DNA of 64,000 bases from Taxillus chinensis (Eukaryota > Streptophyta > Magnoliopsida > Santalales > Loranthaceae), in the NCBI GenBank assembly GCA_023512835.1, contig CM042088.1:14252078-14316077 (forward strand). Reading direction: 5' to 3'. This document shows, piece by piece, positions 10,825 to 22,660 of this stretch; position 1 is the stretch's first letter; every line of letters begins with the position of its first letter. The translations under genes and the position numbers were made by a program. A model generated the notes under the pieces. The model searched no databases. It saw only the letters and a list, made by a program, of their open reading frames with translations, and was not told where the DNA came from.

Positions 10825-10836
10825 ATCTCCCCCTAT
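10825..10836 (-). other. Element E polypurine tract
   Basis: On the minus strand ATAGGGGGAGAT directly precedes the TG of the 3' LTR. It fixes E's orientation. Confidence 0.85.
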
Positions 10837-10932
10837 TTAATGTAAGCTGACAACTGGTGAATTATGAAGTCTGAGACTACGGAATTGATGGGCAATTCAT
10901 GAAGGCCGGTTAACTGGCTCCTGTCAAAGATA

Positions 10933-10975
10933 ACTCCCCCTACGAACTTGCTCCCCCTGAGAAACACTCCCCCTT
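10933..10975 (-). repeat. Triple PPT-like array in E
   Basis: Three AGGGGGAG motifs on the minus strand within 45 bp, about 100 bp from the true PPT. Repeated PPT-like motifs before the 3' LTR are a reported Sirevirus trait. The same array is in H at 42913-42955. Confidence 0.75.
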
Positions 10976-11148
10976 TTTGGGGTGAGGAACAAGCACCAGA
11001 ACATAGACCTCATGGGAGCAATAGAATAAAGCACAGAACAGTAGGCAGCAGAGCAAAGACATACATAAAAGATAACTGACAGAAAGTAAGTACACAGAAA
11101 AGTGAAAAGCAAGAAATGCAGTGTACAAGGAATTAGAGTACAAGACAG

Positions 11149-14123
11149 TTATGGGTTAAATTCAGAGTACAATACACTCTGTGTAAACAGAAAAATAGTA
11201 GCTTACTCGTGCAGGAGTTGAGCAGGAGTCAAGAGTAACGAGGCCGCTTGACTGCTCACACGATCAAATTCAAGCACGAGAGCTGGGAACCCGTTGGTGG
11301 TCATGATGCGAATGTAATGGCAAACATAGAAGCTGCAGCTATGAGCATCATCCTGAGCAGGAACGCCTTGCTTGACTCGCGTAATTTCCATCGGTTTGGA
11401 GAGATGATAGCCACCACACCCATGCGAATATCCCTGCATGACACGGGTGAGAGTGCAATTGAATTCACATAGTTGTTCAAGCCGATGGATCAGTAAAGTA
11501 CTGGGTTTGGAGTCGAAGATGACGATCCGTTGGTTCTTGAAGTCATGATCGAGAAGAAACCAGTGCGGGGATGTGGACAAGTAGGGGATGAGCACATGGT
11601 CTACCTCATTCTAGGGACGGAAGGAGTTCTCATATCTGCGACCCTGTATAATCTCAATCATTATTGCATCATCGAGGAGCTGAGCCTGCATGATCAGCAA
11701 ATAAAGTTGCACACTGGTATCTCTACGGATATGGAGAGGTAGCTTCTCGAGGAATGACTTTTGTGCGAAGTTGAACTGAGTCATCTCAATATTATCCATT
11801 TCTTCACCGTCATGTAGTAGTCGACATAGGTCAGGTTCGGTGAAAAAGGCTTCATAGCCACAAGTCCTCACAGTGGTATCCCCAGTAGCATAGGTGTTGA
11901 ATGCAGCTAGTTCAGCTGAGGTGCCTCCAGTTGTTACATTGCGAGGTGGGGCTAAAGGTTGGTCAGTGGTGGTAGCGGTTGGTTTGGTAAGTGAAGCAGG
12001 CATGGTGTACTCGGCCGTACTTGGATGTGTAGTTGAGGGGTCAGGCTGAGTGGAAGAAGATGGTTGGCAGGGAGCAGCTGTCTGCTTCTTCATGTAGTTT
12101 GCAATGGGAACATCATCATCATCATCAGAATCTGTGATGACTGTGGTTCTGTGTGCGCGCTTTCTTCCCCGCATGTAAGTGGCAGTAGATGGAGGTTGTG
12201 AGTGAGTCGGAGAAGGTACGGCTAGCTGTGGAGTATCTACTGGTTCAGGTGTAGGTCGGTCGGATGGCTATGGGAGCGTGTTTTTGACAGTAAGAGATAT
12301 TTCGCCACTGGCAAGACGATGACATTCCGACAGAATAGCTCCCAGAGTCGTACTAAGTCCTTTTTATTGACTCTGGTAAGCTCCTTTGAGGTCTTCACAT
12401 CCAGATGTCTAAACTCATCGGTGGTCACACTTGTGAGTGATGTTATTTCTTGCTACACCTTGTCGAGGGTACGGTTTGATGATTCAACTTGAGTTCGTAC
12501 CTCTTCCATACTTGACTCCATGGTAGCCAGTCATTCTTCAAAGGCCTGAGATACTGATGTCTTGAGGATGCCAGAGGAAATCAGTTTCTCAATGACCTTG
12601 CTTGCCAGAAGATCTACTTCTTTGGCCGTCAGAGAACGTGAGTGAGACGCAACTGGTACTGGGATAGCCATTGGGATATTGGCTGCGAACTCCTCACTCC
12701 CTTGAGTGGCCACTTGATGAATGAGAGGTGCAGATGGTGTGGCCATCTCAGTTCTTTCCACAGTCACAGGGACTTGTGGGACAGCTCCTGCATCGGAGTC
12801 ACTGGATGCAGCACCAAGAGTTTCTTCTTCTTCTACTACAATTCCTTCCTCCTCAGCATCATGTGGAGCAGATGTGGCAGGTGAGTCCACCATGATGGGA
12901 GATAGAGCAACCACTGATACAGCTTCCACTGGGTCTCTTCTTACAAGAACCTGAGCGACTAACCAATTAATCAGATGATCTCTATCTACCATCTGTTTAC
13001 CAAAGGCGATCCATGCCTTTCGTAAATCTGCGGGGGTCATATGAGCCTTGGCATATTCCATATAAAAATCTTCTAGCTCAGACTCCCCAAGAGTGCTCAA
13101 CAGTACAGGTGTAGTACCCATATCCTCTGGGGTTTCCTGTGCTGGTGTCTGCCCTCCAACTGCAGGTTCTCTTACTTCTGCAGTATCCTTGGGCAGATTG
13201 GCAGAAGGGGCCTCCTCAGGTGTAGAATCAGTGGGGAGATGAGTTCTGGCAATGTTCTCCACCACTTCAGCTATATGTATTGTTGCAGCGGATGCAGAGG
13301 AGCCCCTAGAAGTCTGTGAAACACGGACCGCTTGTCGTGGTATGCGAGTTGGGGCTCGTACAGAGCTGGCTGTGTCTCCTATACGACTTCTTGCACTTGA
13401 CTCAGGCCTCTTCATCAACTTGATCTCTAGCCGACCATCCTCATAAATGCTTTTAAAGATGTATTTGGTCGGCAGTGGCACTGAAGGTCTGTTGCAGAAT
13501 ACGTCAGGATGTAGGAACCTGAGGATTTTGGTAAGAAGTAGTCCAAAGTGACCCTTCTTGCTTTTGATCATGGAGTGTATTTGAGTTCCCTAGTCTACTC
13601 GTCTTCCTTGTAGAACACTACACATGATCTTCATCTGCTCATGGCTTGCAGAGTCATGAGCAGTCTTCTTACACAGTAGGCACTGTCCGGTTACTATGAG
13701 AGTCGCCAATGCCTGACCGGAAAACCCAATCTTCAGGGCTCCCTGACCTTGCTTTCCGGGATTGGAATACCCAAGAAAAGACTTGCACTCTTCTCTAGAG
13801 AGACTAGGAAGAGGATCGAAGTTACCTTTCGGGAGCAATAGTGCATTCCGGAGCGTTTCGACAGAAACTCGAATCTCCACTCCTTGTACAGTTCCCACAA
13901 GGTCGTCTCCAGTGAGTACCAAGGTCTCATAAAATTCTACGACATCTTCTATCAACAAGTCTTGCATCCCTTAGCAGACAGATGCAATACCAGTATCATC
14001 GAGGTGACTTCTGAATTCGTTCAGCCAGCTGACTTTGGCGTTGCCTATGGCTTCCCAATCAATGATGAATCCTGGGACGATATTGCGTAGATCGTCAGCC
14101 ATCGATGAGCTTGGTCCTGCCAT
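11149..14123 (-). pseudogene. Element E ORF2: Ulp1-like accessory protein (broken)
   Basis: Start ATG at 14123 (MAGPSSSMADD by homology with H); the original stop is TTA-complement at 11149-11151. N-terminal domain (about residues 10-190, with GFIIDWEAIG, SLSREECKSFL, SHEQMKIM) resembles the plant transposon-associated domain that often precedes Ulp1; then an acidic Pro/Ser/Ala linker, a helical stretch (TMESSMEEVR), an RGRKRAHRT basic signal followed by an Asp run, and the C48 domain: His in SPHWFLLDHDF, Asp in IVIFDSKP, Cys in AQDDAHSCSFYVC. Breaks: an in-frame stop near 13970, stops near 13588 and 12530, a frameshift between 12237 and 12174, and a CAA-to-TAA stop at 11203 that removes the last residues. 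Catalytic residues survive. F sits 74 bp upstream of the start, in the leader. Confidence 0.8.
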
Positions 14124-14197
14124 TGAGCTTGTAGAGAGAGAAAGAGACACTCATAGAGAGAGATTGTAAGGTTCGAAGGTGGTCAGGGGAGAGAGAA

Positions 14198-16082
14198 TGT
14201 CACGCCCCGGATTTCCAACCCGAGGAAACCGGTACGTGACTCCCCATTCACCCACACGGAGGGCAATGGGGTTGGATTACCGGATGCCACACAAGCAAGT
14301 CTAACAATTACAATAAATCAAATAAGCCACATCTTTATTTAATTCCAAAACATCAAAGGTTCACAAAACAACCAAGTCCCTGATTACAGTTCAATCCCTT
14401 AGTACATTCCCCTCCCTGGGGTTACATAAATCATAAAAGTACATTACTGAAATGAACAATAAAGTGGAGAGGGTCTTCCACCTTGGTGTATCCACCTAAC
14501 GCCTGTAAGTCCCTGGAAAACAAACAAACACAGTAGGAGGGGTGAGCAACCACAGCTCAGTAGGGATCATGTCTCCCCAACCCATCCCATGCTCCTAGCA
14601 TCTACATGCCATGTGTACAAGTGCGGTGTCGTGTTACAATAATTTCAACAGACATAATAACAACCACATCAACAATTACAATCTTCCACTGCCACACAGG
14701 CTAACACTTTAACCACAAGTGATTTAACCGCCTCTTCAGGCCAAGTTATTTAACCGCCTCTTCAGGCCAAGTGATTTAACCGCCTCTTCAGGCCAAGTGA
14801 TTTAACCGCCTCTTCAGGCCACTGGTTTAACCGCCTCTCAGGCATAGTTTCCACAGCCTCACAGGCTAACACAAGACGGTCCCGGGCTTCCACAGCCACC
14901 GGGTGTACAAGCAAACACACAGCACATAAGGCCATACAGGCATAACATCAAACACTTAATATGCTTAGTCACACGGGAATAACGTCGAACACTTAGCATG
15001 CATATATTCACAGGCTCACAAACCCAGCCACACAAGATATTATTTCGGACACATAATATGCATAGCCTCACAGGCATTATTTCAAACACGTTCGAGCATA
15101 CACACAGGCATATTCATACAGGCATATCCACACCGGCATTTTATCAAACACTTAACATGCACTAACCACCCAACCTCAGAAATCACACCAAAACGCCACT
15201 GAAGGCCAACATTCATATAGGAGGTCACACCTATATGAATTTACATATAAATAATATAACAGATATAACTCATATTCTGCCCTAGGACCCTAGGACAGAG
15301 GAGGATTTAGGAAGAACAAAATCCCTACCTCAGGTAAGACGCAACAACGCGGCAACAGTCTGATCCCAAGCCGAACGCCGTCCACCCACGAGACTCTGAC
15401 CACCCACGCAAGGCGCCTGGCAGCAACCAGGAGCTCTCCTTCCCTCTCTCTCTCTGCGACGGCTGGTGGAGCAACAAACCCTAAACCTAAAACAGAGGGG
15501 CTTCTCCTCCTTATATAGACAACACAACATCAAAACGACGTAGTTTTGATTAAGTGAATCCCAGGATCAAAACGACGTAGTTTTGATCACACAAGTTAGC
15601 ACCTTTCCGCACCCATATAGGCCAAAATACTCAGAATTTCAACATGGTCCTTTGGAGAAAGTTCATTAGAATGACAAAACCAAGGGAACCATGCAAAAAT
15701 ATGCCTGCACGCCAATTTGCACGTGAATTCCCCAATTCACGTGCAACTCCATATGCACTCCAAATGCTCTCAAACTTCACCCCTAGCCTCCTTGCATCAT
15801 TTAGAAGACAACCACACTTGCACGTGAATTGGACCCATATCACGTGCACCTCACATACATGTCCATTTGGCCTTGAAACTTCGTGGTAGATAGAGGACAT
15901 CATTCTAAGCATCTTTCCTTTTGCACGTGAATTCATTTGAGCCCATTCACTAGGTCAAAATCTAGAAAAACTACTTAGAAGGCAAAACTGTGACTAACTC
16001 GAGGTACGGGTCCTTACATGCACTAACATCCAAGGTGTTTGTGGTTAACTTCTTACACACGGGTTACACACGGGTCATTACA
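14198..16082 (-). repeat. Element F 3' LTR (1,885 bp)
   Basis: Plus-strand ends are TGTCACGCCC and GTCATTACA; in sense orientation the LTR starts TGTAATGACC. It contains a 26-bp tandem repeat (14719-14840), G-boxes, two ACGT near-palindromes (15530-15549 and 15567-15586) and a minus-strand TATA box (15511-15518). Confidence 0.9.
14719..14840 (-). repeat. 26-bp tandem repeat in F's 3' LTR
   Basis: Four to five copies of a unit containing TTTAACCGCCTCTTCAGGCC. The other LTR (about 21273-21421) has one extra copy, the largest difference between the two LTRs. Confidence 0.85.
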
Positions 16083-16098
16083 TCCTCTCCCCCTTAAG
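16083..16098 (-). other. Element F polypurine tract
   Basis: On the minus strand CTTAAGGGGGAGAGGA directly precedes TGTAATGACC, the start of the 3' LTR. Confidence 0.85.
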
Positions 16099-16099
16099 A

Positions 16100-16117
16100 C
16101 TTTTCGTCCTCGAAAAG
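16100..16117. repeat. Hairpin unit next to F's PPT
   Basis: CTTTTCGTCCTCGAAAAG has 7-bp arms and a TCCT loop. A second unit at 16366-16385 (GTTGTTCGTCCTCGAACAAC) has different arms that still pair, and a weaker third lies at about 16868-16882. Each follows a pyrimidine-rich stretch, so the PPT-proximal segment seems repeated. On the sense strand it reads FEDEK, so it may be the relic of a pol C-terminus. Confidence 0.5.
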
Positions 16118-19100
16118 AAATGACATACGAGGAAAACAAACACAAGCTACCCATTGCCACCCGGCAAGCCACAACACCCAAATGGGTCATACACCGCGCA
16201 CAGCACATAACAAGGTACCACCATAATCCACAACCACATGCATCACAATAATGAACACATGTCTAAAAGATAAAACAAATACACCAAGTCATACACAACT
16301 AATACAAGAAAACACATCACAATCCCTTGGCCAATAGCCACCAACAGTCACCTCCCACTCTTAAGGTTGTTCGTCCTCGAACAACGTTGGGTGTTGCTCA
16401 CGCATCATGGACTCACATTCCATGTCTCCTCTGCAGGACGTGTCGGCCCCTAAAAGACAACACACCTTCCAAAACGCACCTGCTGAAGCACATAGCCCAC
16501 AACCATTCACATACCCGCGACCGAAGATATCACACCATAACACACATGAAGGCACGTACCCACCGACCCAATAAAACACAGCATGATAGGGAAACACATA
16601 TTCTAATCTCACAAACAACCCTTGTTCTCCTCACCTAACACATGTCACAAGTATTCACGCCACGACGGTGTACGACATATACGCCCATCCCCAACACGTA
16701 CATTTAACAAATCACATAGGTCACAGACCAACTCACATCATAAACACCACTACAAGGAACAAAGCACAAATAAAACACTACTACACGTTTAACGTTCCAC
16801 TGCCCACTCGCTGACACCATACAAACTCATCCGCAGGGAGTTTCCTCACAACCTTCCCACCTTTGGACTTTTCATCCCCGAAAAGAGAAACCAAGTAGTA
16901 AACAACGCGAAAAGATCAAAGCAACACATAATGTAGTCATTACCACAAATGTTGGAGATGCCAACTCGCGGCACGATGGGACCAACACTCCACAACGTAA
17001 AATACCCAACAATTGGGAGTTGAAGTCAACGCAGCCTCAGCCCATAGGTAGACCTCACCCTAACAGCAAGCACAATGAGGTCACAATGAAACACAAACAA
17101 ATAGGACAGCATTATGCAAACCACAATCACATTCCCACACAGGGAGCTCACCTCAGCAAGCACCATCATCACTGCGAAAACCACCTCACTCAAGCAAGGA
17201 ACATTGAAACCCCACCAACACCAATGGTGACGCGAACGGAGTACAAGCCTAGACACGAAACACGAGAATGGAGTGTGCCCTTAACCACTCGGTCGCGATC
17301 AACCTGGCGCCCAACGGAGTCCAAGGATGCACTAGAAACAAGAATGCAGCACCACACACACAACCATGGTAAGACCAAAACCCACTATCGGGCTATCACT
17401 AGTCACCGACTTTGAGAATCGACCTCCTTGATCACGGTCAAACAGAGATCCGCCAAGGTCCACACACGGCCTTCCCAACCGAGGCTTACCGTACGGCCCA
17501 AGAGATAATGCCTTACCAAGTCGGCAGGACGGACCACGCGATAGGAATCCCTTGACGCCAAGTAGCTATGAACATCATAGTCCCCCCCCCACACCGAAAA
17601 CTCTCCTATCTCGCAACCTGACCACAATGGAATCCTCTATGTCACCATTCACAGGTCACAAGAAAATCCCTTGCCTCCAAGACATACTCCACCTCATGGC
17701 CCACCAACTCCGTTATATCAACTATTACGTTTTATCTCAACACACCAGCAAAACACTCAAATGGATCAAGAAATACTCAGGCTCTAACCGCGCTTAATAT
17801 GGTCACCGCAATTCCTCCGGGTAGGCACAAGAAACGAGACATGCAAACTCCTTATTCGGGACATTCACGTAGCTTCCAAACACACCAACACTTTGATGGC
17901 GTGGACCATCTCACTTACCGCATCAAAACGCACACGAAAGACTTTCAAGAAGAACATATGTAGCATGAGGACCCCATGATAGGCTGCAGGACACAAACCT
18001 CCCCCCAAAGGGGTAGCACTAATACCCCTTACAAACAAAACTCACATCTGACTCCATCCTGTGAATCACAACTCATCAATACTTTCACACTTTAACTTAG
18101 CATGCCATCACATGTGATAAGGAATAACATCAACATTACACATAACACCCCTCTTCATCCCACACCACACCTAATATGCGCAGGCATCACCTCCTACTCC
18201 TCTCGCATATGAATGCCACGAGACCCACACATAAGAACTTTGCTATACCCCTTTACACATATGTAACACACACAACAAAACAAGGCAACCACAACACACG
18301 AAATAAACTACTGCGTAGAACACATGTAAGAGAGGACATACTAGCCCCCACCTCCTCGCCTCTTTTAAGCCTATTACCCACACGACATGGATTAACGGAA
18401 TGGTCCTACCACCAGGAGTACATCCTCAACCCCTCGGAAGGTGTCTCCCAATTATGAGGAAAAACCCAAACAAGGCCTGCCCAATCTCACTCGCTTGCCT
18501 GCTTGCACTGATTGGGTTCACTGGGCACGATCCTATAAACTCACTCGTAACCTAGTTCCAGAACTCATCACATTTTTATACATACGCAAACCCATTTCAC
18601 CACATATCCTATGAACATTACCCAAGGTCTTTCACACACCACCAGCATGACACGTGGTCAATGTTTGGCCACCCAAGAATTTGCAGCCATCTCCACAGGA
18701 CACCCATAAGAATCTTAAAACCACATACCACTCTCGCCAATCAATTTAGATTTCAATGACTCAAGGGGTGGGTTATACTAGTGGCAATTTCCTCCCTCAA
18801 CCTTGACACTTGGAAAGGTTACCCGGAGAACATCCTTCTTAAGTAGCACATCTACAGAAACCTCTACTCACATGAAAACACATTTCTATTACTCAGGGTT
18901 GCCACAGCGGGGTCACACACTACCCACAAGCCACTAACTCATGCCTCCAGCTTCCTAGGCTAGCTAGGCCAGAGGTAATCTCACCTACGCTAGAGTATTA
19001 GGGGTAACACAGTAACATTTATTACTTTCCTCACACACGGGCGCCCAAAATTGACTATCACACAAAGATGCAATTAACACTTTAGACCACATTAAAACCA

Positions 19101-19499
19101 CCAACTCTTTCCAACAACTGTTTATAACCATTAGTAATTTATTAGTCTTTTGGTATCATATATTTATTTTTATTTATTTTACTCATTTATTCTCTAGTAG
19201 GTCCCCAACTACGTCCATCCAAATGGTAACTCAAACGACCTTCTAAGCCTCACCTAACATAAAACAGTGGCTCAAGAGCCCACCCAAATAAAATATCCCT
19301 CTATCACAAGTGTCTTAATTAAATTGCTAGAAACGCAACAATCAAAGGTTCACCCAGCCTCACCTAATCCTGCACGAGACTCAACCGATCACTATCATTA
19401 AAGGAATATGATACCACCACTAGAAATCTTAACATGCGAGAATCAAAATCGCACCCTTGACTAAGGAAAGTTCTGCCATGCTCTCCTCCTAGCCTCACT

Positions 19500-19820
19500 T
19501 GAATTTTGCTTTATCCCTAGCTCGTTGAGCCAGTCTTCTAGCACCATGACTTGTTTTTCCAGAACAGGCTGTCTGGAGATGTCCTACTTTCCAATGTCCC
19601 GGTTGTCCACTGCAAGAACAACCCCTTTGGGAAACCGGTCTCTACCTCTTGAGCCCCTTTCTGCTGATCAGGACAACTATGCTTCAATTAATCTTCACCC
19701 AAGATCCCCCCGATGATGTGGGTTGATAGCTCTCGACGTACCTCGCTCTTAATCAGTTGTCGAATCTCATCCTTCAACTCTTGAATTACCAGGCTTAAGA
19801 TGCCAACCTTTGGATCATTA
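19500..19820 (-). pseudogene. Element F: gag-like remnant with partial zinc knuckle
   Basis: On the minus strand one frame reads QELKDEIRQLIKSEVRREL and ends at a TAA (19688-19690). Downstream in another frame a Cys/His segment reads CSCSGQPGHWK, like the core of a CCHC zinc knuckle but without the final Cys in place. Position after the PBS-side leader fits gag. The remnant is short and degenerate. Confidence 0.4.
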
Positions 19821-20737
19821 CTTACATCCTGCAGCTCTCCCACTTGCCCAGCCTGGGGGGGCGGGCTTCTTTGCTACCTCAATAGTTGTACCGGTCACAA
19901 TTTTTTATTTTTATTATTATTTTTTTTTTGGAGACATTGGTTCCATGAAAAGGCAGCGCTCTAGGTTATCACTCCATAATCTCAACAATCGCGAGACCAC
20001 TACCGACTAAGCAGCTTAAGCTATAACACGCATTATTACCACACAAGTCTATAGGTTCACATTTAACAGACTATACCAATTTTACATTCCATTGCATTGC
20101 TCATAACCACGCTTATTTCACACAGTACCAAGCAAATCACATGCTCAACCATTCACAGAACACCAAACAAATCACATTTAAATTTTTTTTTTTTTTTTAA
20201 CAGGTCACAAGCCTCAAGTTTCCAAGCACACAGTTTCACTTCCACAATTTCTTTTCCATGTTTCCATGCTCAAATCATCACAAAATTTCAGAGTTGCACA
20301 ATTGAAACTTTATCATGTTCAAACCCTTTATCCATGCAATTACACACACTGCACACATTTCAGTTCTCATTAAACCACATTGCACAAGCATCCATTCCAC
20401 AAGCACACAGTTCAATTAAACAAGGACCTTTCCTTGTAGTCATGCTCAAGGTACTTCAAATAAAATCAGAGTTGCACAGTTCACGCCTTATCACATTATT
20501 CATATTTTTCTTTTATCACAATTAAAATTTTCACAGGTATCCACACCTTCACATACAACAACCAATGCAACTAGTGCCCTAATGCCAATGCATGCAAATC
20601 CTACCACAAGACTGGACTACCCTAAGTACACCTTGGAGGCTCAAAGAGGGCCATGTTGATCAGGCATGTCCCTCCAGGCTCCTCCAAAGGACCCAAGATA
20701 ACCAAGTCCGCCCACTACCCTAGGCCAACTAGACCAT

Positions 20738-20749
20738 GCTCTGATACCA
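20738..20749 (-). other. Element F primer-binding site (tRNA-iMet)
   Basis: On the minus strand TGGTATCAGAGC lies three bases after the 5' LTR end, as in B. Confidence 0.9.
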
Positions 20750-20752
20750 TAT

Positions 20753-22660
20753 TGTCACGCCCCGGATTTCCAACCCGAGGAAACCGGTACGTGACTCCCC
20801 ATTCACCCACACGGAGGGCAATGGGGTTGGATTACCGGATGCCACACAAGCAAGTCTAACAATTACAATAAATCAAATAAGCCACATCTTTATTTAATTC
20901 CAAAACATCAAAGGTTCACAAAACAACCAAGTCCCTGATTACAGTTCAATCCCTTAGTACATTCCCCTCCCTGGGGTTACATAAATCATAAAAGTACATT
21001 ACTGAAATGAACAATAAAGTGGAGAGGGTCTTCCACCTTGGTGTATCCACCTAACGCCTGTAAGTCCCTGGAAAACAAACAAACACAGTAGGAGGGGTGA
21101 GCAACCACAGCTCAGTAGGGATCATGTCTCCCCAACCCATCCCATGCTCCTAGCATCTACATGCCATGTGTACAAGTGCGGTGTCGTGTTACAATAATTT
21201 CAACAGACATAATAACAACCACATCAACAATTACAATCTTCCACTGCCACACAGGCTAACACTTTAACCACAAGTGATTTAACCGCCTCTTCAGGCCAAG
21301 TTATTTAACCGCCTCTTCAGGCCAAGTGATTTAACCGCCTCTTCAGGCCAAGTGATTTAACCGCCTCTTCGGGCCAAGTGATTTAACCGCCTTTAGCCCA
21401 CTGGTTTAACCGCCTCTCAGGCATAGTTTCCACGACCTCACAGGCTAACACAAGACGGTCCCGGGCTTCCACAGCCACGGGTGTACAAGCAAACACACAG
21501 CACATAAGGCCATACAGGCATAACATCAAACACTTAATATGCTTAGTCACACGGGAATAACGTCGAACACTTAGCATGCATATATTCACAGGCTCACAAA
21601 CCCAGCCACACAGATATTATTTCAGACACATAATATGCATAGCCTCACAGGCATTATTTCAAACACGTTCTGAGCATACACACAGGCATATTCATACAGG
21701 CATATCCACACCGGCATTTTATCAAACACTTAACATGCACTAACCACCCAACCTCAGAAATCACACCAAAACGCCACTGAAGGCCAACATTCATATAGGA
21801 GGTCACACCTATATGAATTTACATATAAATAATATAACGAGATATAACTCATATTCGCCCTAGGACCCTAGGACAGAGGAGGATTTAGGAAGAACAAAAT
21901 CCCTACCTCAGGTAAGACGCAACAACGCGGCAACAGTCTGATCCCAAGCCGAACGCCGTCCACCCACGAGACTCTGACCACCCACGCAAGGCGCCTGGCA
22001 GCAACCAGGAGCTCTCCTTCCCTCTCTCTCTCTGCGACGGCTGGTGGAGCAACAAACCCTAAACCTAAAACAGAGGGGCTTCTCCTCCTTATATAGACAA
22101 CACAACATCAAAACGACGTAGTTTTGATTAAGTGAATCCCAGGATCAAAACGACGTAGTTTTGATCACACAAGTTAGCACCTTTCCGCACCCATATAGGC
22201 CAAAATACTCAGAATTTCAACATGGTCCTTTGGAGAAAGTTCATTAGAATGACAAAACCAAGGGAACCATGCAAAAATATGCTCGCACGCCAATTTGCAC
22301 GTGAATTCCCCAATTCACGTGCAACTCCATATGCACTCCAAATGCTCTCAAACTTCACCCCTAGCCTCCTTGCATCATTTAGAAGACAACCACACTTGCA
22401 CGTGAATTGGACCCATATCACGTGCACCTCACATACATGTCCATTTGGCCTGAAACTTCTGTGGTAGATAGAGGACATCATTCTAAGCATCTTTCCTTTT
22501 GCACGTGAATTCATTTGAGCCCATTCACTAGGTCAAAATCTAGAAAAACTACTTAGAAGGCAAAACTGTGACTAACTCGAGGTACGGGTCCTTACATGCA
22601 CTAACATCCAAGGTGTTTGTGGTTAACTTCTTACACACGGGTTACACACGGGTCATTACA
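20753..22660 (-). repeat. Element F 5' LTR (1,908 bp)
   Basis: Near-identical to the LTR at 14198-16082. It contains one more 26-bp repeat unit and a few single-base indels. The sense promoter motifs are at about 22070-22180. Confidence 0.9.

Larger units (their letters stand above)
16083..20737 (-). other. Element F interior, no recognisable pol
   Basis: About 4.65 kb with only short open frames on either strand (longest 131 codons at 17020-17415, plus strand, not recognised). A minus-strand frame at 17403-17627 reads SYLASRDSYRVV... and is also not recognised. Near the 3' end three CTTTTCG-type hairpins recur. Base composition is unusual: the plus strand is rich in A and C with many CACA runs. 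Confidence 0.55.

Noticed and set aside
17020..17415. 131-codon plus-strand ORF inside F
   Set aside because: It runs against F's sense strand, is rich in His, Thr and Gln from CACA-rich DNA, and has no recognisable motif.
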